Counted from the stretch's first letter, positions 51,299 through 60,964 are shown. The stretch: 62,255 nucleotides of DNA from JBBQXY01 sp038209195 (GCA_038209195.1 JBBQXY010000011.1:1-62255), one strand, 5' to 3'. Made by a program: numbers and translations. The notes: generated from the sequence alone by a model not told the origin.

Positions 51299-51633
51299 TT
51301 TGTATATGCACCTTTTATTTTATATGCACCCTTTTTGTACAGGAAAAGCATACTGTACTTTGAGGAGAAACACAACTTTGTGAAGCATAAAATGGTTCTT
51401 GCGCAGGTCGCTGAGAAAAGTACCGTTGATGCAACGATAGCGTCGGAGTGGATGTGGTAAACTGGGAAAAGACCTGAACCTGCTACACATTGTTTTACCA
51501 TAGGCGAGATGTATTCGCGCACGGGTGAGTACCCTGTTCATAGCAACTAATTGAATGGGACGGTAGCTAAGCAAAAAGAGAAGACGTTGTGCGCCATTGA
51601 TCTTGGATTTTACAGCAGAGAGAGGAGCAAGCA
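51299..51633. other. Intergenic region before LuxR regulator
   Basis: No convincing gene. A direct repeat of TATATGCACC lies at about 51305 and 51323. The region is AT-rich near the left side and may hold the promoter of the GIY-YIG fragment. GAGAGAGGAG (51617-51626) is the ribosome-binding site of the regulator gene. Confidence 0.4.
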
Positions 51634-52956
51634 ATGAGCAACGAACTCGCTGCGTTCAACTCCACGTCTCTGCTGTCATCATCTGTGCGTGGATCATCCA
51701 ATGCGCGTTATCTTTCCTCTCACTCTATTGCTTATGCGCTAGAACGCCTGGCATTGATTGAACCTGAGATTGTTGCTGGTGTGCCATGTACCATGCAGGC
51801 ATATGCCTTTGCATATTTGGATCGCTATCGAGGGAATGTCCCGTTGCTGGAACGTGAGAGGGACTTTCTCATTGCCGCTCTGGTGCAATCCTGGCAACAG
51901 GGGCAACTCGGACAGGTCGTGCAATTGCTCGATGGGCTGCTGTACCTGGTTGGCCGTTTGGAGAAGCAAGATGAGGCGGAGCAGCTTCTGCTCTGGGGAA
52001 TTGAAGCCAGCACGCATACCCACGATCAGCAGCAGCAGGCCTATTTTCTCAATCGTATGGCAGGGTTGTGTCTTAGCCGTGGAGACTATGAGCAGGCGCA
52101 GCAAGTTTGGAAAAAGAGCCTGAAGATCGCCAATAGCTGTGGTAAGATGAACTGGTCTTTCTGGGACCCGTTCGCTACCTTCGTCTCGATTACGGACTTG
52201 CTGGGAAGCTATGAAGCAGCAGATCAATTTGTAGCAATGCTTTTATCCGCCAGCGAACGGTGTGATGCCGAGAGCCTTGCCGTGGCTCTCCTAGCACGCG
52301 GATTTCATGCACGCCTACATGGTGCCACTGATGTCGCGTATGCCGATCTCACCACTATTCTCCAACTCCTTCCTGTGTCAGCTTCTAGCTGTGCCTCAAG
52401 TGCCTACAAACAACTTTTCAGCATGCAAGTCCAGGTGGAACTGGCACGCGTCCAGGGAGAGTATGCTCGCTCACAAGAGTATGTAGCAGCGACGCTCTCG
52501 CTGGCCCAGGCATGTTGCGACCCATACACAGTAGCGGCCATGTTGTATGATCAGGCACTCTTTGCCTACTGGCAGAACATGTTCGATGATGCCTCTACGT
52601 TCCTCCTGCGGCTACTCGAACTTTCAAGGCAGCGAGAAGTCTTCTACTACGCGGGAGCCGGAAGCCAATTGCTCAAACACCTTGCCTCGGTTTCGCAAAA
52701 GCAAAAGCTCATCGCTGCGAGTATCACTCCAACGGTCGCGCAAGGGAGCAATACTCAGCACGAGGTGTTGAGCAAACGAGAACTGGCTGTTCTCCAACTT
52801 GTAGCTGAGGGACTCTCGAATCGAGAGATTGCTGAGCACCTGGTGATTACCTTGAGCACCGTGAAGAAACACCTGGAGCATATCCATAGCAAACTCAATG
52901 CGTCCAGTCGCACACACGCCGTCGCGCAAGCCAGAGCATTACGCATACTCCCCTGA
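51634..52956 (+). CDS. LuxR-type regulator with TPR-like N terminus
   Basis: A 440-aa regulator. Residues about 35-365 are helical with TPR-like repeats (QQAYFLNRMAGLCLSRGDYEQAQQ). The C-terminal LuxR HTH (about 372-435) reads LSKREL-AVLQLVAEGLSNREIAEHL then STVKKHLEHIHSKLNASSRTHAV. It resembles the C-terminal half of MalT/LAL regulators without their ATPase. A ligand or protein partner is presumably sensed by the repeats. GAGGAG lies 7 nt before the ATG. The WD40 lipoprotein gene follows and could be one of its targets. Confidence 0.88.
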   Translation: MSNELAAFNSTSLLSSSVRGSSNARYLSSHSIAYALERLALIEPEIVAGVPCTMQAYAFAYLDRYRGNVPLLERERDFLIAALVQSWQQGQLGQVVQLLDGLLYLVGRLEKQDEAEQLLLWGIEASTHTHDQQQQAYFLNRMAGLCLSRGDYEQAQQVWKKSLKIANSCGKMNWSFWDPFATFVSITDLLGSYEAADQFVAMLLSASERCDAESLAVALLARGFHARLHGATDVAYADLTTILQLLPVSASSCASSAYKQLFSMQVQVELARVQGEYARSQEYVAATLSLAQACCDPYTVAAMLYDQALFAYWQNMFDDASTFLLRLLELSRQREVFYYAGAGSQLLKHLASVSQKQKLIAASITPTVAQGSNTQHEVLSKRELAVLQLVAEGLSNREIAEHLVITLSTVKKHLEHIHSKLNASSRTHAVAQARALRILP

Positions 52957-53133
52957 GAAAAAAAGATCGTAACCCCGCACTTTCCGCGAAAATACGTCCT
53001 TTGACGAATGACAGCCCACCTTGCGCCCTGTTATGCTAAACATACGCCGAGCCAGGTATTGGAGAGCAATGCCTGTTCCTGCATAATGCGGGAATTGAAG
53101 GAAGGCCGTTTGTATTCAAAAGGAGGGTGCCAT

Positions 53134-54243
53134 ATGAGGCGATCAGTATTGCAGGGAATGACCGGATTCGGCAAATTACTTGCTCGCCGCGAACAGTATT
53201 TTGCCCTATGTTGTCTCTTGCTGCTCCTGGCTGCATGCTCCACTCCATCACCCGTCCCTGCAAGTGCCGCGACCCCGCCAACTCCCAAAGCAACATCTAG
53301 CCCCACACCTGCTTTTCCAACCAACTCAACCCCGCTGATAACTTACAAAGGGCAGAGCAACAACGTCACCGCTCTAAGCTGGTCGCCCGACGGCAAGCGT
53401 ATCGCTACATCCAGCGATGATGGCTCTGTGCATGTCTGGGATGCGAAGAGCGGGAACACGCTCTGGCAGGCCGACATTGAGCGTTACGCCTTCGTAGTAG
53501 CCTGGTCGCACGATGGGAAGAAGATAGCAGGTGCGGGATTTAGCGGTTCAATCACTATCCTGGATGCGGCTACTGGACACAAGCTAGCCCAGTACCATGG
53601 TGGCTCTAGTTTCACTCTGGGGCTCGCATGGTCGCCTGATAACACGCTTCTGGCTGCTGGCAACGACGATGGTACGGTGGCTATCTTGGATGCAGCAACG
53701 GGAAAGCAAGTGCTACTCTACAAAGGACATACAGACTCAGTAGCGCAGGTAACGTGGTCGCCCGACAGCAAGCGTATCGCCTCAGCTAGCTACGACAAAA
53801 CGGTACAGGTGTGGGATGCCAGAACCGGAAAAAAGCTACTAACCTACAATGGTCAAGGAGGGCCAGTATGGTCGTTAGCATGGTCGCCCGATGGCAAATA
53901 CATCGCCTCTGGTACGGGAGCGCAGGGGCATCATAGCCCCGATCCTACCAACAATTCGGTCAAGGTCTGGGATGCGACCACCGGTGAGACAATTGTTACC
54001 TACAAAGGGCATGGAGATGGCAATGCGGTGTTCTCGGTGTCATGGTCGCCCGATAGTAAACGCATTGCCTCTGGTGGCGCAGACAAGATCGCACGCGTCT
54101 GGGACCCTATAACTGGCAAAACCCTCCTACAATATACAGGCCATAGCGATCTAGTCCTGGCAATAGCCTGGTCGCCCGATGGCAAGTATATCGCCTCGTC
54201 CAGTGCAGATTACACAGCGCAAATCTGGCAGACTCAGACGTGA
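53134..54243 (+). CDS. WD40-repeat lipoprotein
   Basis: A 369-aa exported lipoprotein. The start at 53134 has AGGAGGG about 7 nt upstream; an in-frame ATG at 53008 lacks one. The signal peptide ends with a lipobox LAAC (lipidated C35), followed by a Ser/Pro/Thr-rich linker and seven WD40 repeats (SWSPDGKRIA then VHVWDA pattern). Seven blades should close into a propeller for protein binding outside the cell. The following beta-lactamase-like lipoprotein starts 43 bp later, so the two may be expressed together. Confidence 0.9.
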   Translation: MRRSVLQGMTGFGKLLARREQYFALCCLLLLLAACSTPSPVPASAATPPTPKATSSPTPAFPTNSTPLITYKGQSNNVTALSWSPDGKRIATSSDDGSVHVWDAKSGNTLWQADIERYAFVVAWSHDGKKIAGAGFSGSITILDAATGHKLAQYHGGSSFTLGLAWSPDNTLLAAGNDDGTVAILDAATGKQVLLYKGHTDSVAQVTWSPDSKRIASASYDKTVQVWDARTGKKLLTYNGQGGPVWSLAWSPDGKYIASGTGAQGHHSPDPTNNSVKVWDATTGETIVTYKGHGDGNAVFSVSWSPDSKRIASGGADKIARVWDPITGKTLLQYTGHSDLVLAIAWSPDGKYIASSSADYTAQIWQTQT

Positions 54244-54286
54244 GGTCACACTTGCAGGCAACGATGAACAGGAAGGAGTACTGTCT

Positions 54287-55453
54287 ATGCTCAAGGCTAA
54301 CACCCGGCGCGGATTAGTCTGCCTCCTTTTGCTATTCATCGTTAACCTGGGAGCATGTAGCACCGCCAACATGGGGAAAAGCGTTGCGGTAAGGACAGCG
54401 ATAACATCACCTGTCGTTTTTATGCCTCAGGCAATGCCATTTCCTAATGCAGCGCAACTCAATGCCTATCTTACACATCTGACGCAAACCGGAGTATTGA
54501 GCGGCTCGGTGCTGGTGGCAGAGCATGGCATGCTATTTAGTCAAGGCTATGGCATGGCGGACAAAGATGCGCGTATTCCCAATACGCCACAGACACGTTT
54601 TCGCATTGGGTCGCTGACCAAGCAATTTACCGCTATGGCGATCCTCATCTTGCAGCAGAGTGGGAAGCTGCATGTGCAAGATCACCTCTGTCAGTACATT
54701 GCGGATTGTCCCGCGGCCTGGCAACCCATTACGCTTGTTCACCTGTTGACGCATAGCTCTGGTATTCCAGACTACACAAACTTCTCCGATTTTGTGGCAA
54801 TATGGACGCAGCCAACAACTCCTGAACAGCTCATCACCCGCTTCAAAAACCAGCCCTTGGATTTTCCGCCCGGCTCGCGCTTCCAGTATAGTAATTCTGG
54901 CTACGTCTTGTTGGGTTACATTATCGAGCGTGTCAGTGGAGAGCCGTATGCCACGTTTTTACAACAATATATCTTTACTCCCCTCAAACTGAACAATACT
55001 GGCTATGATAGCACCTATCCCGCGCTGCCACAGCATGCCACGGGCTATTATGCAGGTTATGTCAAGCCAGACGCCTACGATATGTCGGTACTGTATGCCG
55101 CGGGGGCTTTGTATTCTACAGTGCAAGATTTGTATGTGTGGGATCAGGCTCTCACACATGATACATTGATCTCGCAACAAGCACTGGATGCAATGCTCAC
55201 TGTCCATATCCCATGCCCTCGCTCCGGCCCTGGTGGCTGTTTACTGCCCACCGATCAGGGATATGGCTATGGTTTATTCATTGCCTCCGAGCCAGAGGGC
55301 AAGCTTATCTACCATGTCGGTCATATTGATGGCTATTTCGCATACGACGGTTTCTATCCACACAGCGATCTCACTGTGGTGGTACTGAGTAATCTGGAAA
55401 CAACCAACGTATTGAAGATAGGTAGGACGCTGGCGGCTATGGTTTATTTATAA
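54287..55453 (+). CDS. Serine beta-lactamase/DD-peptidase-fold lipoprotein
   Basis: A 388-aa serine hydrolase of the class C beta-lactamase family (PF00144). It has a lipobox LGAC (C24), the catalytic S109-x-x-K112 in GSLTKQF, the YSN motif in FQYSNSGY, and HVGH as the third motif. The family includes esterases, D-aminopeptidases and DD-carboxypeptidases, so antibiotic hydrolysis cannot be assumed. AAGGAG lies about 9 nt before the ATG. The earlier in-frame start overlaps the WD40 gene and is less likely. Confidence 0.9.
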   Translation: MLKANTRRGLVCLLLLFIVNLGACSTANMGKSVAVRTAITSPVVFMPQAMPFPNAAQLNAYLTHLTQTGVLSGSVLVAEHGMLFSQGYGMADKDARIPNTPQTRFRIGSLTKQFTAMAILILQQSGKLHVQDHLCQYIADCPAAWQPITLVHLLTHSSGIPDYTNFSDFVAIWTQPTTPEQLITRFKNQPLDFPPGSRFQYSNSGYVLLGYIIERVSGEPYATFLQQYIFTPLKLNNTGYDSTYPALPQHATGYYAGYVKPDAYDMSVLYAAGALYSTVQDLYVWDQALTHDTLISQQALDAMLTVHIPCPRSGPGGCLLPTDQGYGYGLFIASEPEGKLIYHVGHIDGYFAYDGFYPHSDLTVVVLSNLETTNVLKIGRTLAAMVYL

Positions 55454-55553
55454 GTAAGGGAAAAATATTCCATGCACTCTTGACTTTTGACGTCTGTTGA
55501 CTAAATATCTGACCAGAATATTTTTTTTAGAGGACAACCCTTGACAAGGTGAG

Positions 55554-55685
55554 GTGGTTCACATCCTGGCAGAACAGCTTGGCTGCGAACTAGTGACGTT
55601 TCCTGGCCATCACGGTTCGTATGAGGATATGCCACAGGAATGGGCTACCACCCTGCGCAGGGTATTGCACCAAGCAGAAGCCTAA
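55554..55685 (+). pseudogene. C-terminal remnant of an alpha/beta hydrolase
   Basis: An uninterrupted frame of 43 codons ending in TAA reads LAEQLGCELVTFPGHHGSYE then PQEWATTLRRVLHQ. This matches the last strand, catalytic-His loop (FPGHH) and final helix of alpha/beta hydrolases. No N-terminal part was found upstream. It is probably what remains of a deleted gene. Confidence 0.6.
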
Positions 55686-55699
55686 TTGGGTGAAGCAGC

Positions 55700-55810
55700 C
55701 AGTGGGCTGTCAAGGCTCAATTGATGGGTGAGGCCGGACGCCCACAAGGGGCGTCCCTACATATTAGGATGCCCCCACCACCCCTTCACATGAAAATTGA
55801 CAATCCACTA
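55700..55810. mobile_element. Short MITE-like element
   Basis: A 111-bp element. Left end CAGTGGGCTGTCAAGGCTCA and reverse-complement right end TAGTGGATTGTCAATTTTCA are related to each other and to the ends of the 46615 element. An internal hairpin GGACGCCC-ACAA-GGGGCGTCC and CCTACATATT are also shared with that family. No gene. Confidence 0.6.
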
Positions 55811-55854
55811 GTCCAACAGGTGGCAATAAAACGGAAACGAGATTTCTTATTTCT

Positions 55855-57219
55855 TTATCTCTTCTTCACAGTAACATTGACTGCACCTGTGGGGCGCAGT
55901 GCCAGGTGATGAACGGGGTCTGGCACGATGGATTGACCGGGGAGTAGGGAAAAGCTGACGCGCTGGGCAATGGTGGCAAGCAAAAGCTGACCTTCCATCA
56001 TCGAGAAGTGCAGACCAATGCAGATGCGTGGGCCCGCGCCAAAAGGCAGGAAAGCATAACGCGGCAGCTGCTTCTCCCGTTCAGGGGTGAAGCGTTCGGG
56101 CGCGAACTTTTCTGGTTCTGGGAAGAACTCCTCGCGACGATGCAAGGTATAGGGAGCAAGCAGTACAACCCAGCCTTTGGGGACGCGGTAGCCGTCGATC
56201 TCGACATCGCGTAAGGCTCGTCGCGAGAAAGCGTAGGCCGGTGGATAGAGCCGCAGCGCTTCCTTGAAGACTTGCAAGCAATAGGGCAAACGCGGCAGGT
56301 CGGCATAGGTGGGAGTACGACCTTGCAAGACGCTATCAACTTCCTCTTGCACCTTCTGATAAGCCTCAGGCTGCTGGCAGAGCAAGTACCACGTCCAGCT
56401 CAGGGCGGTAGCAGTTGTTTCATGTCCCGCGCCAAAGAGCGTCAGGCACTCAGCCATGACTTGCTCGTCGCTCATGGGCTTGCCATCCTCGTCCCTGGCT
56501 TGGAGCAAGATGGAGAGGAAGTCATTGCGCTCGACCGGATTGTTGCGCCGCTCGTCGATGAAAACTTGAATACGATTGCGCAGGATCGCTATGGCTTTAT
56601 GGGTGCGCCGATTGCGCGGCAAAGGCCAATTGTATGGTGGCGGCAAAAGCACCGAAAGTGAATGCGAGACATACTCTATGGCGACAGCCATCGCCGCACC
56701 GAGTTCGTCGGCTTCGGTGAAAACGTCAGCATCAAAGAGGGCTTTGCCGATAATACTCATGGTAAGATTGGTCATCTGCTGATTGACGTCAATGGTGCTG
56801 CCATCGGCCCAGAGTTGCTGAATTTGCTCGCTATACTGGCCCATGATGTCGGCATAGCTGGCAATGTGGCGCGGCTGAAAAGAGGGGGCCATGAGCTTGC
56901 GCTGGTGACGATGGAAATCGCCCTCGCTCGTGAAGACGCCATCGCCCAGGGCAGGGCGAAAGGTATTGTGAATCGCCACACCTTTGTCGAAGTCATAGGC
57001 GTGTTCGACCAGAATGCTTTGCACATGCTCTGGCTTGTTGAACAGGATACCCGGAAAAGGTCCAAAATGCATACCGCAGACATCGTCTTCGCGTGCCATG
57101 CGCTGCAACAGCCCCAGACGATCATTGCTGAAATCCGGTAAATTCCCGATTAGTGGGCGACCGCTAACGAAACGAAATGTTTTTGGGTGCTCTATACTTG
57201 TCTCAACTTGAGTTGCCAT
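55855..57219 (-). CDS. Cytochrome P450
   Basis: A 454-aa monooxygenase of normal length. The I-helix oxygen-binding motif is AGHETTATALSW, the K-helix ExxR is EALRLYP, and the heme loop is FLPFGAGPRICIG with ligand C400. P450s use O2 and electrons from a ferredoxin or flavodoxin to hydroxylate lipophilic compounds. No ferredoxin or reductase gene is next to it. The sequence style is closest to the CYP102/CYP4-like soluble group without the fused reductase. The start at 57219 has AGGAG about 12 nt upstream; a longer in-frame start is possible. Confidence 0.93.
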   Translation of the reverse strand: MATQVETSIEHPKTFRFVSGRPLIGNLPDFSNDRLGLLQRMAREDDVCGMHFGPFPGILFNKPEHVQSILVEHAYDFDKGVAIHNTFRPALGDGVFTSEGDFHRHQRKLMAPSFQPRHIASYADIMGQYSEQIQQLWADGSTIDVNQQMTNLTMSIIGKALFDADVFTEADELGAAMAVAIEYVSHSLSVLLPPPYNWPLPRNRRTHKAIAILRNRIQVFIDERRNNPVERNDFLSILLQARDEDGKPMSDEQVMAECLTLFGAGHETTATALSWTWYLLCQQPEAYQKVQEEVDSVLQGRTPTYADLPRLPYCLQVFKEALRLYPPAYAFSRRALRDVEIDGYRVPKGWVVLLAPYTLHRREEFFPEPEKFAPERFTPEREKQLPRYAFLPFGAGPRICIGLHFSMMEGQLLLATIAQRVSFSLLPGQSIVPDPVHHLALRPTGAVNVTVKKR

Positions 57220-57246
57220 AGTAGCAATTTGCTCCTGTTTACATCT

Positions 57247-57611
57247 TTGTTTCACTTCATTTGACGTGCCGCCTTCGGCGGCAGAGGAGAGGGAGAGAAC
57301 TAGGGCGCGGCCCTAATTACCTGCCCCCCAGGCAGGGTGCCAGTCAAGGGGCGCGGCCCCTTGCATCCCCATAGGCGTCAAGCTAAGGACAGAGGCAACG
57401 GCAATGAATCGGCCTTGGGAGGGGATGTATTGGCAGCCATATTACCTGTCCCTCAGACAGGGTGCCACCCACGGGCGACCACAAGGGTCCCCACGCCACT
57501 CCACGCCACTCCCGCCCCTACGAGAGACGAGAGGCCGCCTCTTCCCATCTTAACTTGACGCTTATGGGGCGCGGCCCCTTGCATCCCCACTCGTCATATG
57601 AAGTGAAACAG
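57247..57611. mobile_element. Compound MITE-like element
   Basis: A 365-bp non-coding element. Ends 57247-57266 and 57592-57611 match as inverted repeats at 18 of 20 (TGTTTCACTTCAT-T/A-TGACG). Inside, GGGGCGCGGCCCC then TTGCATCCCCA occurs twice, and the GCCGCCTTCGGCGGC hairpin and an ACTAGGGCGCGGCCCTA palindrome are shared with 37911-38051. The two internal copies suggest an element inserted in another of its kind. Confidence 0.65.
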
Positions 57612-57694
57612 GGTACTATGCCTGCCTGATAAAATTATAGCATGTAATGGCTGAGTAATGCTCGCTCTAAAGAGGTTGTGATACAATAGCGGCT

Positions 57695-58579
57695 ATGCAA
57701 ATATGTGTATGTGTAAAACAGACGCCTGATAGCAGCTCGGTCTATATTGATCCAATCAGTGGACAAGTTGATGTCGAGCGTTTTGTACAGATATTGAATC
57801 CAGCCGATGCTTGCGCCGTTGAGGCCGCGGTACGCTTGAAAGAGCAGCTTGGCGGCTACATAGAGGTGATTACCGTCGGACCTGTCGATGCTGAAGGAGC
57901 ACTCAAGGCTGCTCTGGCTCTCGGAGCGGATAAGGCTACGCGCTTATGGCATCCACAGGCTAGTGAGTGGGGACCATTCACGGTTTCCACGGTATTAGCA
58001 GCCTATATTCAGCAGCAATTACCGCAATCCGAGATCATTCTGTGTGGTGACACTGCGAGCGATTGGTCCTCTGGCATCGTTGGCCCGGCTCTGGCGGAAA
58101 AGCTGCATCTTCCTCAAGTAACCAGCGCCTCACACCTGGAAATCCTTCCAGCCAACAAAGAGGACGGTGAGCTCACCCTGCTAGTGACACGCAAACTTGA
58201 GCGAGGCTATCGCGACCGTCTGGCAGCGCAATTACCGCTCCTTATTACCGTCACTAGCGATCTGAACGAGCCACGCTACCCAACTCTGCCAGCGCATATC
58301 GCGGCCTTGCGTGCCACTATCTCCGTCGTGAGTTCACTCCCCACCCAGGAGGAAGAAGAAGAAACAGTCCTTCTGGAAATGCATACCCCTAGACCGCGAG
58401 CCCGGCATATAGCAGCCCCCGATAGCCATCATTCAGCCTTCGACCGAATCGGCGAAATCATTACCGGTGGCGCGACAGGTCGCCAAACCCGCCTTGTCGA
58501 TGGCACAGATGAAGAGTTGGCTCAGGGGTTGGTAAACTTCTTACGCGAGAAGGGGTTTCTCACTAAAGACGTGTTTTGA
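57695..58579 (+). CDS. fixA: Electron transfer flavoprotein beta subunit (FixA-like)
   Basis: A 294-aa ETF-beta/FixA protein. It starts with MQICVCVKQTPDSS, has NPADACAVEAAVRLKE and the ETF-beta signature region GPALAEKLHLPQVTSASHLE, then KLERGYRDRLAAQLPLLITV. It would bind AMP or FAD and pair with an ETF-alpha (FixB), which is not in the window. fixC and fixX lie 7-9 kb upstream, so the set has been broken up or uses subunits from another locus. A weak ribosome-binding site precedes the ATG (AGAGGTTGTG, spacing long). Confidence 0.85.
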   Translation: MQICVCVKQTPDSSSVYIDPISGQVDVERFVQILNPADACAVEAAVRLKEQLGGYIEVITVGPVDAEGALKAALALGADKATRLWHPQASEWGPFTVSTVLAAYIQQQLPQSEIILCGDTASDWSSGIVGPALAEKLHLPQVTSASHLEILPANKEDGELTLLVTRKLERGYRDRLAAQLPLLITVTSDLNEPRYPTLPAHIAALRATISVVSSLPTQEEEEETVLLEMHTPRPRARHIAAPDSHHSAFDRIGEIITGGATGRQTRLVDGTDEELAQGLVNFLREKGFLTKDVF

Positions 58580-58802
58580 AAAGCGATTGAGAAATATCAA
58601 CCGATTACATCAATATAACTCTATTTCTTAACCTTCTCTCAATAGGCCTCTCACATCATAACCGTTACAATGAGCTTGTGAGGGCAGTCTCCTCGCACCT
58701 TATGTAAAACTCGACCTCAGTCTATCATAGCTTTCTTATCTGATGATGACCCCGGCACCTAAGAGTATGATCGGTTATTGATATTTATGAAGGAAAAATA
58801 GT

Positions 58803-59483
58803 ATGAAAAACATTCTCAAATGGAAACTCATTCTCCCTCTTTTGCCACTGGTCATGATGGTCAGTGCCATCTTCGGCCCAATGACCGGAAACTTTGTGAG
58901 TGTCTATGCAACAGGCACCGCTGGTACGCAGGATCAAACTCTCGCAAAGAGTATCCTCAGCAATCGCCAGATTGTACTGGCAAAAAGCCATGTGGGAGGT
59001 CTGACAGACGGGGTATACTGTACCGGGAAGGTGGACCATGCCACGGCATACTGTAATATCCTCGAGCTGGCCAACGGTCAAAAGGCAGCTCGGTCGAGCT
59101 ATTTTGACCCATCAGTAGGCCATTCAGGTCCCGGAGGGTTCACCTCGGTCCAACCACTCTTGCTACAGATTATGCTTGCAGTAGCTGACGCCGGGCACCA
59201 GGTTGGCGTGAGAGAAATAGCTGGTGGTGTTCACAATGCTCACCCTACTCATTACACTGGGCACGCCGTCGACTTCATTACGTTTAATGGTCAAATGATG
59301 ACGGGGCGGAACCAGCCCTCAATCCAGTTCATCCAGTTCATTCTCCCCCTTTTGCCCGCGGGTTCGGGCATCGGGCAGAGTCAGTGCGGGCCAACGCCGC
59401 CACAACTTGCGCAATCGTTAAAGGCGCACCACATTCTCACCTTTCCCGATAGCTGTGGCCATGTCCATATCCAGGTACCCTGA
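58803..59483 (+). CDS. Secreted M15-like zinc peptidase
   Basis: A 226-aa protein with a signal peptide (hydrophobic core 8-24, likely cleavage near SVYA-T37). The C-terminal half has a Hedgehog/DD-peptidase fold pattern: H150-x6-D157 in HYTGHAVDF and H220-x-H222 in GHVHIQV, which would bind zinc. Such enzymes cut D-Ala-D-Ala or related bonds in peptidoglycan. The usual catalytic Glu/Asp before the last His pair was not identified with confidence. GAAGGAAAAA lies about 8 nt before the ATG. Confidence 0.78.
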   Translation: MKNILKWKLILPLLPLVMMVSAIFGPMTGNFVSVYATGTAGTQDQTLAKSILSNRQIVLAKSHVGGLTDGVYCTGKVDHATAYCNILELANGQKAARSSYFDPSVGHSGPGGFTSVQPLLLQIMLAVADAGHQVGVREIAGGVHNAHPTHYTGHAVDFITFNGQMMTGRNQPSIQFIQFILPLLPAGSGIGQSQCGPTPPQLAQSLKAHHILTFPDSCGHVHIQVP

Positions 59484-59503
59484 CACTATGGAAAGGGAGT
59501 CAC

Positions 59504-59537
59504 AAAGGATATTTGTCAGTCAGACAGATATCCCTTT
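59504..59537. terminator. Bidirectional terminator
   Basis: GGATATTTGTC (59507-59517) and GACAGATATCC (59523-59533) pair at 10 of 11 around a 5-nt loop, with A-rich sequence on the left and CTTTCCT on the right. It lies between convergent genes ending at 59483 and 59539. Confidence 0.65.
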
Positions 59538-59538
59538 C

Positions 59539-60825
59539 CTATGCGCGGCTATCTAGCGAGAAGAGGGCTGGGAAAAAGCGCAGACGCTTTGGAGTGTGCA
59601 TAGGCACGAGGGATTGAGGCCGCTTTCGTATAACGCGCTGCCGGGGTACAACTGACCAACGTCCCCTGTCAGGTATTTTCAGGCGAAGCTGCATGTGTTC
59701 GCGCCAGAAGCGAGCTGGGGCGAACAGAGGATCGATCTGCACCGCCTGTGTGTAGGCGTCATACGCCTCTCTTTCGCAAGCAATCTCGCGGAGAATGTTT
59801 CCCTTGCCAAAATAAGCCTCGGCGTTAAATGGGTCCAATTGCAGGGCTTGCTTGTATGCGACCAGAGCCTCATAGTAGTTCTCGAGGTCATAATAGACAT
59901 GTCCCATGTCCACGTATACCGGCGTAAGTGGATTTAGCTCAATTGCTCGCTCATAGGCTGCGATAGCTTCCAGGGGACGGTTGAAGCGATGCAAGACGAA
60001 CCCCAGCTTCTGGTAGATTTCAGCATTGCTGGGGTCAATGGACAGAGCATCCTGATAAGCAACCACTGCCTCAGCATAGCATTGCATGCTATAAAGCACC
60101 TCCGCCTGACATATGCGAGACTGCACATCAGTAGGTTGAAGCTTGATGGCTTGCCCAAATGCGACCAGAGCTTCTTCGTAACGGTCAAGAAACGCGAGGA
60201 CTTTGCCGCGATTGTAGTGAAAAGTTGCCTGATTGTACTCGCGATAGGTGGCCTCCTCGTAGGCCATCAGAGCCAATTCATACCGCTGCAGCCTGTACAG
60301 GCAGTTTCCAGCACCGTTATAGACGTTAGCATCTTGAGGATCAAGGCGTATGGCTATCTGAAAGGCAACTAAAGCTTCCTCATAGTGTTCCAAACCCGTG
60401 AGCGCGAGACCCCGGTTATAGTGAAAAATGGCTTGCTGGGGCTCGAGCCGAATAGCCTTCTGAAAAGCAAGGCTTGCCTGCTCATAGCGGCCAAGCCGAT
60501 ACAACACATTTCCCTTGTAATTTACAGGATAGGTATTAGCAGCATCGAGCTGAATAGCCTGCTCATAGGCCATCAGAGCCTCTTCGAAGTATTCCAGGTG
60601 AAAAAGTGTATCGCCCATACGGATATAGACCACACTTGTGGCAGTACCATGTTGTATGTAACGAACGAAGGCAGTCAAAGCTTCCGCGTACGATTTACAT
60701 TCGTAGCAGGCATTGGCAAACCCCAACCACTGTTCGGGAGTCTCATACTCTTCTCCAGAGTTCTGCGTAGCGGTGGAAGCCGCGCAGAACTCTCTGATCA
60801 TGGGATTGTCTGTCGAATGCTCCAT
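59539..60825 (-). CDS. TPR repeat protein
   Basis: A 428-aa protein of about ten tandem TPRs (pattern YEEALVAFQ-AIRLDPQ) from residue 30 to 375, followed by an Arg/Pro-rich basic tail. No signal peptide or other domain is seen. TPR scaffolds bind proteins; the partner is unknown. It is similar in style to the TPRs of the kinase at 46895. The ATG at 60825 has only a weak ribosome-binding site. Confidence 0.85.
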   Translation of the reverse strand: MEHSTDNPMIREFCAASTATQNSGEEYETPEQWLGFANACYECKSYAEALTAFVRYIQHGTATSVVYIRMGDTLFHLEYFEEALMAYEQAIQLDAANTYPVNYKGNVLYRLGRYEQASLAFQKAIRLEPQQAIFHYNRGLALTGLEHYEEALVAFQIAIRLDPQDANVYNGAGNCLYRLQRYELALMAYEEATYREYNQATFHYNRGKVLAFLDRYEEALVAFGQAIKLQPTDVQSRICQAEVLYSMQCYAEAVVAYQDALSIDPSNAEIYQKLGFVLHRFNRPLEAIAAYERAIELNPLTPVYVDMGHVYYDLENYYEALVAYKQALQLDPFNAEAYFGKGNILREIACEREAYDAYTQAVQIDPLFAPARFWREHMQLRLKIPDRGRWSVVPRQRVIRKRPQSLVPMHTPKRLRFFPALFSLDSRA

Positions 60826-60964
60826 GCACGTATCTTTCGTCCAAAACGGAGATTGATTTCAAATATATTGATTACTATCTATATATTACCCGCGAAGAAG
60901 ACTCATCGGCAAGAGAAAGCTAATTTTAAGGGGTTGTTTTGGCTTCTGGTTTTTCCGTTACATA

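Noticed and set aside
53008..53133. N-terminal extension of the WD40 lipoprotein
   Set aside because: The later ATG at 53134 has AGGAGGG and gives a proper lipoprotein signal peptide at the N terminus.
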